From Burkholderiaceae bacterium (GTDB taxonomy: Bacteria > Pseudomonadota > Gammaproteobacteria > Burkholderiales > Burkholderiaceae_C): a DNA stretch of 64,000 nt. Under the pieces are notes generated by a model. It did no database searches. It was given only the letters and a program-made list of their open reading frames with translations, and was not told the origin of the DNA. Every line of letters starts with the position of its first letter. Positions within the stretch are counted from its first letter, which is position 1. The position numbers were made by a program, and so were the translations under genes. The stretch is taken from contig JACKLJ010000001.1 of the NCBI GenBank assembly GCA_024235955.1, positions 1,473,501 through 1,537,500 of the forward strand, given 5' to 3'. Below, one piece after another: positions 63,366 through 64,000 of the stretch.

Positions 63366-64000
63366 GTGAGCATTCCAAAAGTTGGGGCCATCAAGGCTGC
63401 CTTGCTAGACCTACTCCAGGATGGCCGACCTCACTTGCTGCGCGAGTTGGTGCCGGTGCTGGCGCACCGGTTTGAATTGACTCCCGAAGATCTGGCTGTG
63501 CGTCACGCTAGCGGCCCTCTAAAGTTTGAGAATCTGGTGAGGTGGGCACGTCAGCACCTGAAGGACGATGGGACTATCCAAACTCCTGATCGCGGTGTTG
63601 TGCAGATTTCAGAACTGGGGTTGAGGACACTGAATGCTGGAGGTCCCGGATTTCCGGCAACCCGGGCAGCAGAGCCGTTGACTCCTGTTCAATCACCCGA
63701 CGAAGCATTGGATGCGGCTGTCGAACAATTGACAACTCAACTGCGTCTTGATGTGTTGGAGCGAGTGAAGCAAACGACTCCTCAGCAATTTGAGCGTTTG
63801 GTGGTTGATGTGCTGCTCGCCATGGGCTATGGCTTCGACGAATCCTCAGGTCATGTGACGCGCTTTAGCGGCGACGGCGGCATTGATGGTCTTGTCCACG
63901 AGGACAAGCTCGGTCTCAGCACCATCTATATCCAAGCTAAACGCTATACCGAAACCAGCGTAGGAAGGCCTGAAGTACAGCAGTTCTTGGGAGCGCTGAC
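63366..64000 (+). CDS. mrr: Mrr-type restriction endonuclease, N-terminal part (cut by window edge)
   Basis: An open frame from a GTG at 63366 runs to the window edge (211 codons). Residues 1 to about 85 form an Mrr N-terminal winged helix (AALLDLLQDGRPHLLRELVP). The Mrr catalytic domain begins near 135 (TPQQFERLVVDVLLAMGYGF) and has the PD-(D/E)xK residues in GDGGIDGLVHED and YIQAKRY. Such type IV enzymes cut modified DNA. Codon use is AT-richer than in pccB, 24 bases upstream, suggesting insertion into the operon. An alternative start further in is possible. Confidence 0.88.
   Translation, partial: MSIPKVGAIKAALLDLLQDGRPHLLRELVPVLAHRFELTPEDLAVRHASGPLKFENLVRWARQHLKDDGTIQTPDRGVVQISELGLRTLNAGGPGFPATRAAEPLTPVQSPDEALDAAVEQLTTQLRLDVLERVKQTTPQQFERLVVDVLLAMGYGFDESSGHVTRFSGDGGIDGLVHEDKLGLSTIYIQAKRYTETSVGRPEVQQFLGAL

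Overview
The window is about 64 kb of GC-rich chromosome from a denitrifying betaproteobacterium. It is most likely a Comamonadaceae member of the Acidovorax/Alicycliphilus/Diaphorobacter type. This rests on gene families and layout (cd1-type nir cluster, norCBQD, Dnr-type regulator, fused indolepyruvate oxidoreductase, DUF1631 protein, single-copy spoT-rpoZ-gmk block) and on two families of interspersed repeats that saturate the intergenic DNA. No rRNA, tRNA or CRISPR array was seen.

Layout. 1-550: tail of a CobD/CbiB-like gene. 626-936: tails of a LysR regulator and a Bug/TctC receptor, joined by a deletion. 1103-5931: branched-chain amino acid type ABC importer (livK, livH, a livM-livG fusion, livF). 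6192-7751: PaaZ-like aldehyde dehydrogenase. 8682-13395: norCBQD, followed by a dnr-type Crp/Fnr gene. 14369-15178: a 42-residue membrane peptide and an AT-richer orphan gene ending in an attC-like site. 15466-26164: nirN and nirJ, then a block of three unrelated genes, then nirH-nirG-nirDL-nirF-nirC-nirS read leftward. 26375-30606: Lrp regulator and divergent indolepyruvate:ferredoxin oxidoreductase. 31312-34585: spoT, rpoZ, gmk. 34816-41078: methyltransferases, an RDD membrane protein, lipoproteins and flavin enzymes. 41186-45548: Lrp-type putR and putA. 46201-56372: ornithine cyclodeaminase-like protein, aspartoacylase-like protein, DUF1631 protein, esterase, DUF2235 hydrolase, M23 peptidase and bacteriohemerythrin. 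56457-64000: GntR regulator and the methylmalonyl-CoA pathway operon (mcm, GIY-YIG gene, meaB, kinase-like gene, pccB), ending in a truncated mrr.

How the genes work together. NirS with heme d1 made by NirF, NirDL, NirG, NirH, NirJ and NirN reduces nitrite to NO; NorCB, matured by NorQ and NorD, reduces NO to N2O. FNR/DNR-type boxes lie upstream of nirS, norC, the nirJ/flavodoxin divergent promoter and the hemerythrin gene, so these probably form one low-oxygen/NO regulon with the Crp/Fnr protein at 13515. The distal operon carries propionyl-CoA to succinyl-CoA (PccB, Mcm, MeaB); PccA is not in view.

The most unusual signal is a composite repeat present three times (about 30783-31307, 45590-46098 inverted, 54290-54826). 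Several hairpins are kept by compensatory base changes although their sequence differs, which is the signature of a structured element. It always sits just downstream of a gene's stop codon and always carries, at the same end, a copy of a second, short repeat that occurs about 20 times in the window, including inside norD, putA, nirDL, nirC and mcm.
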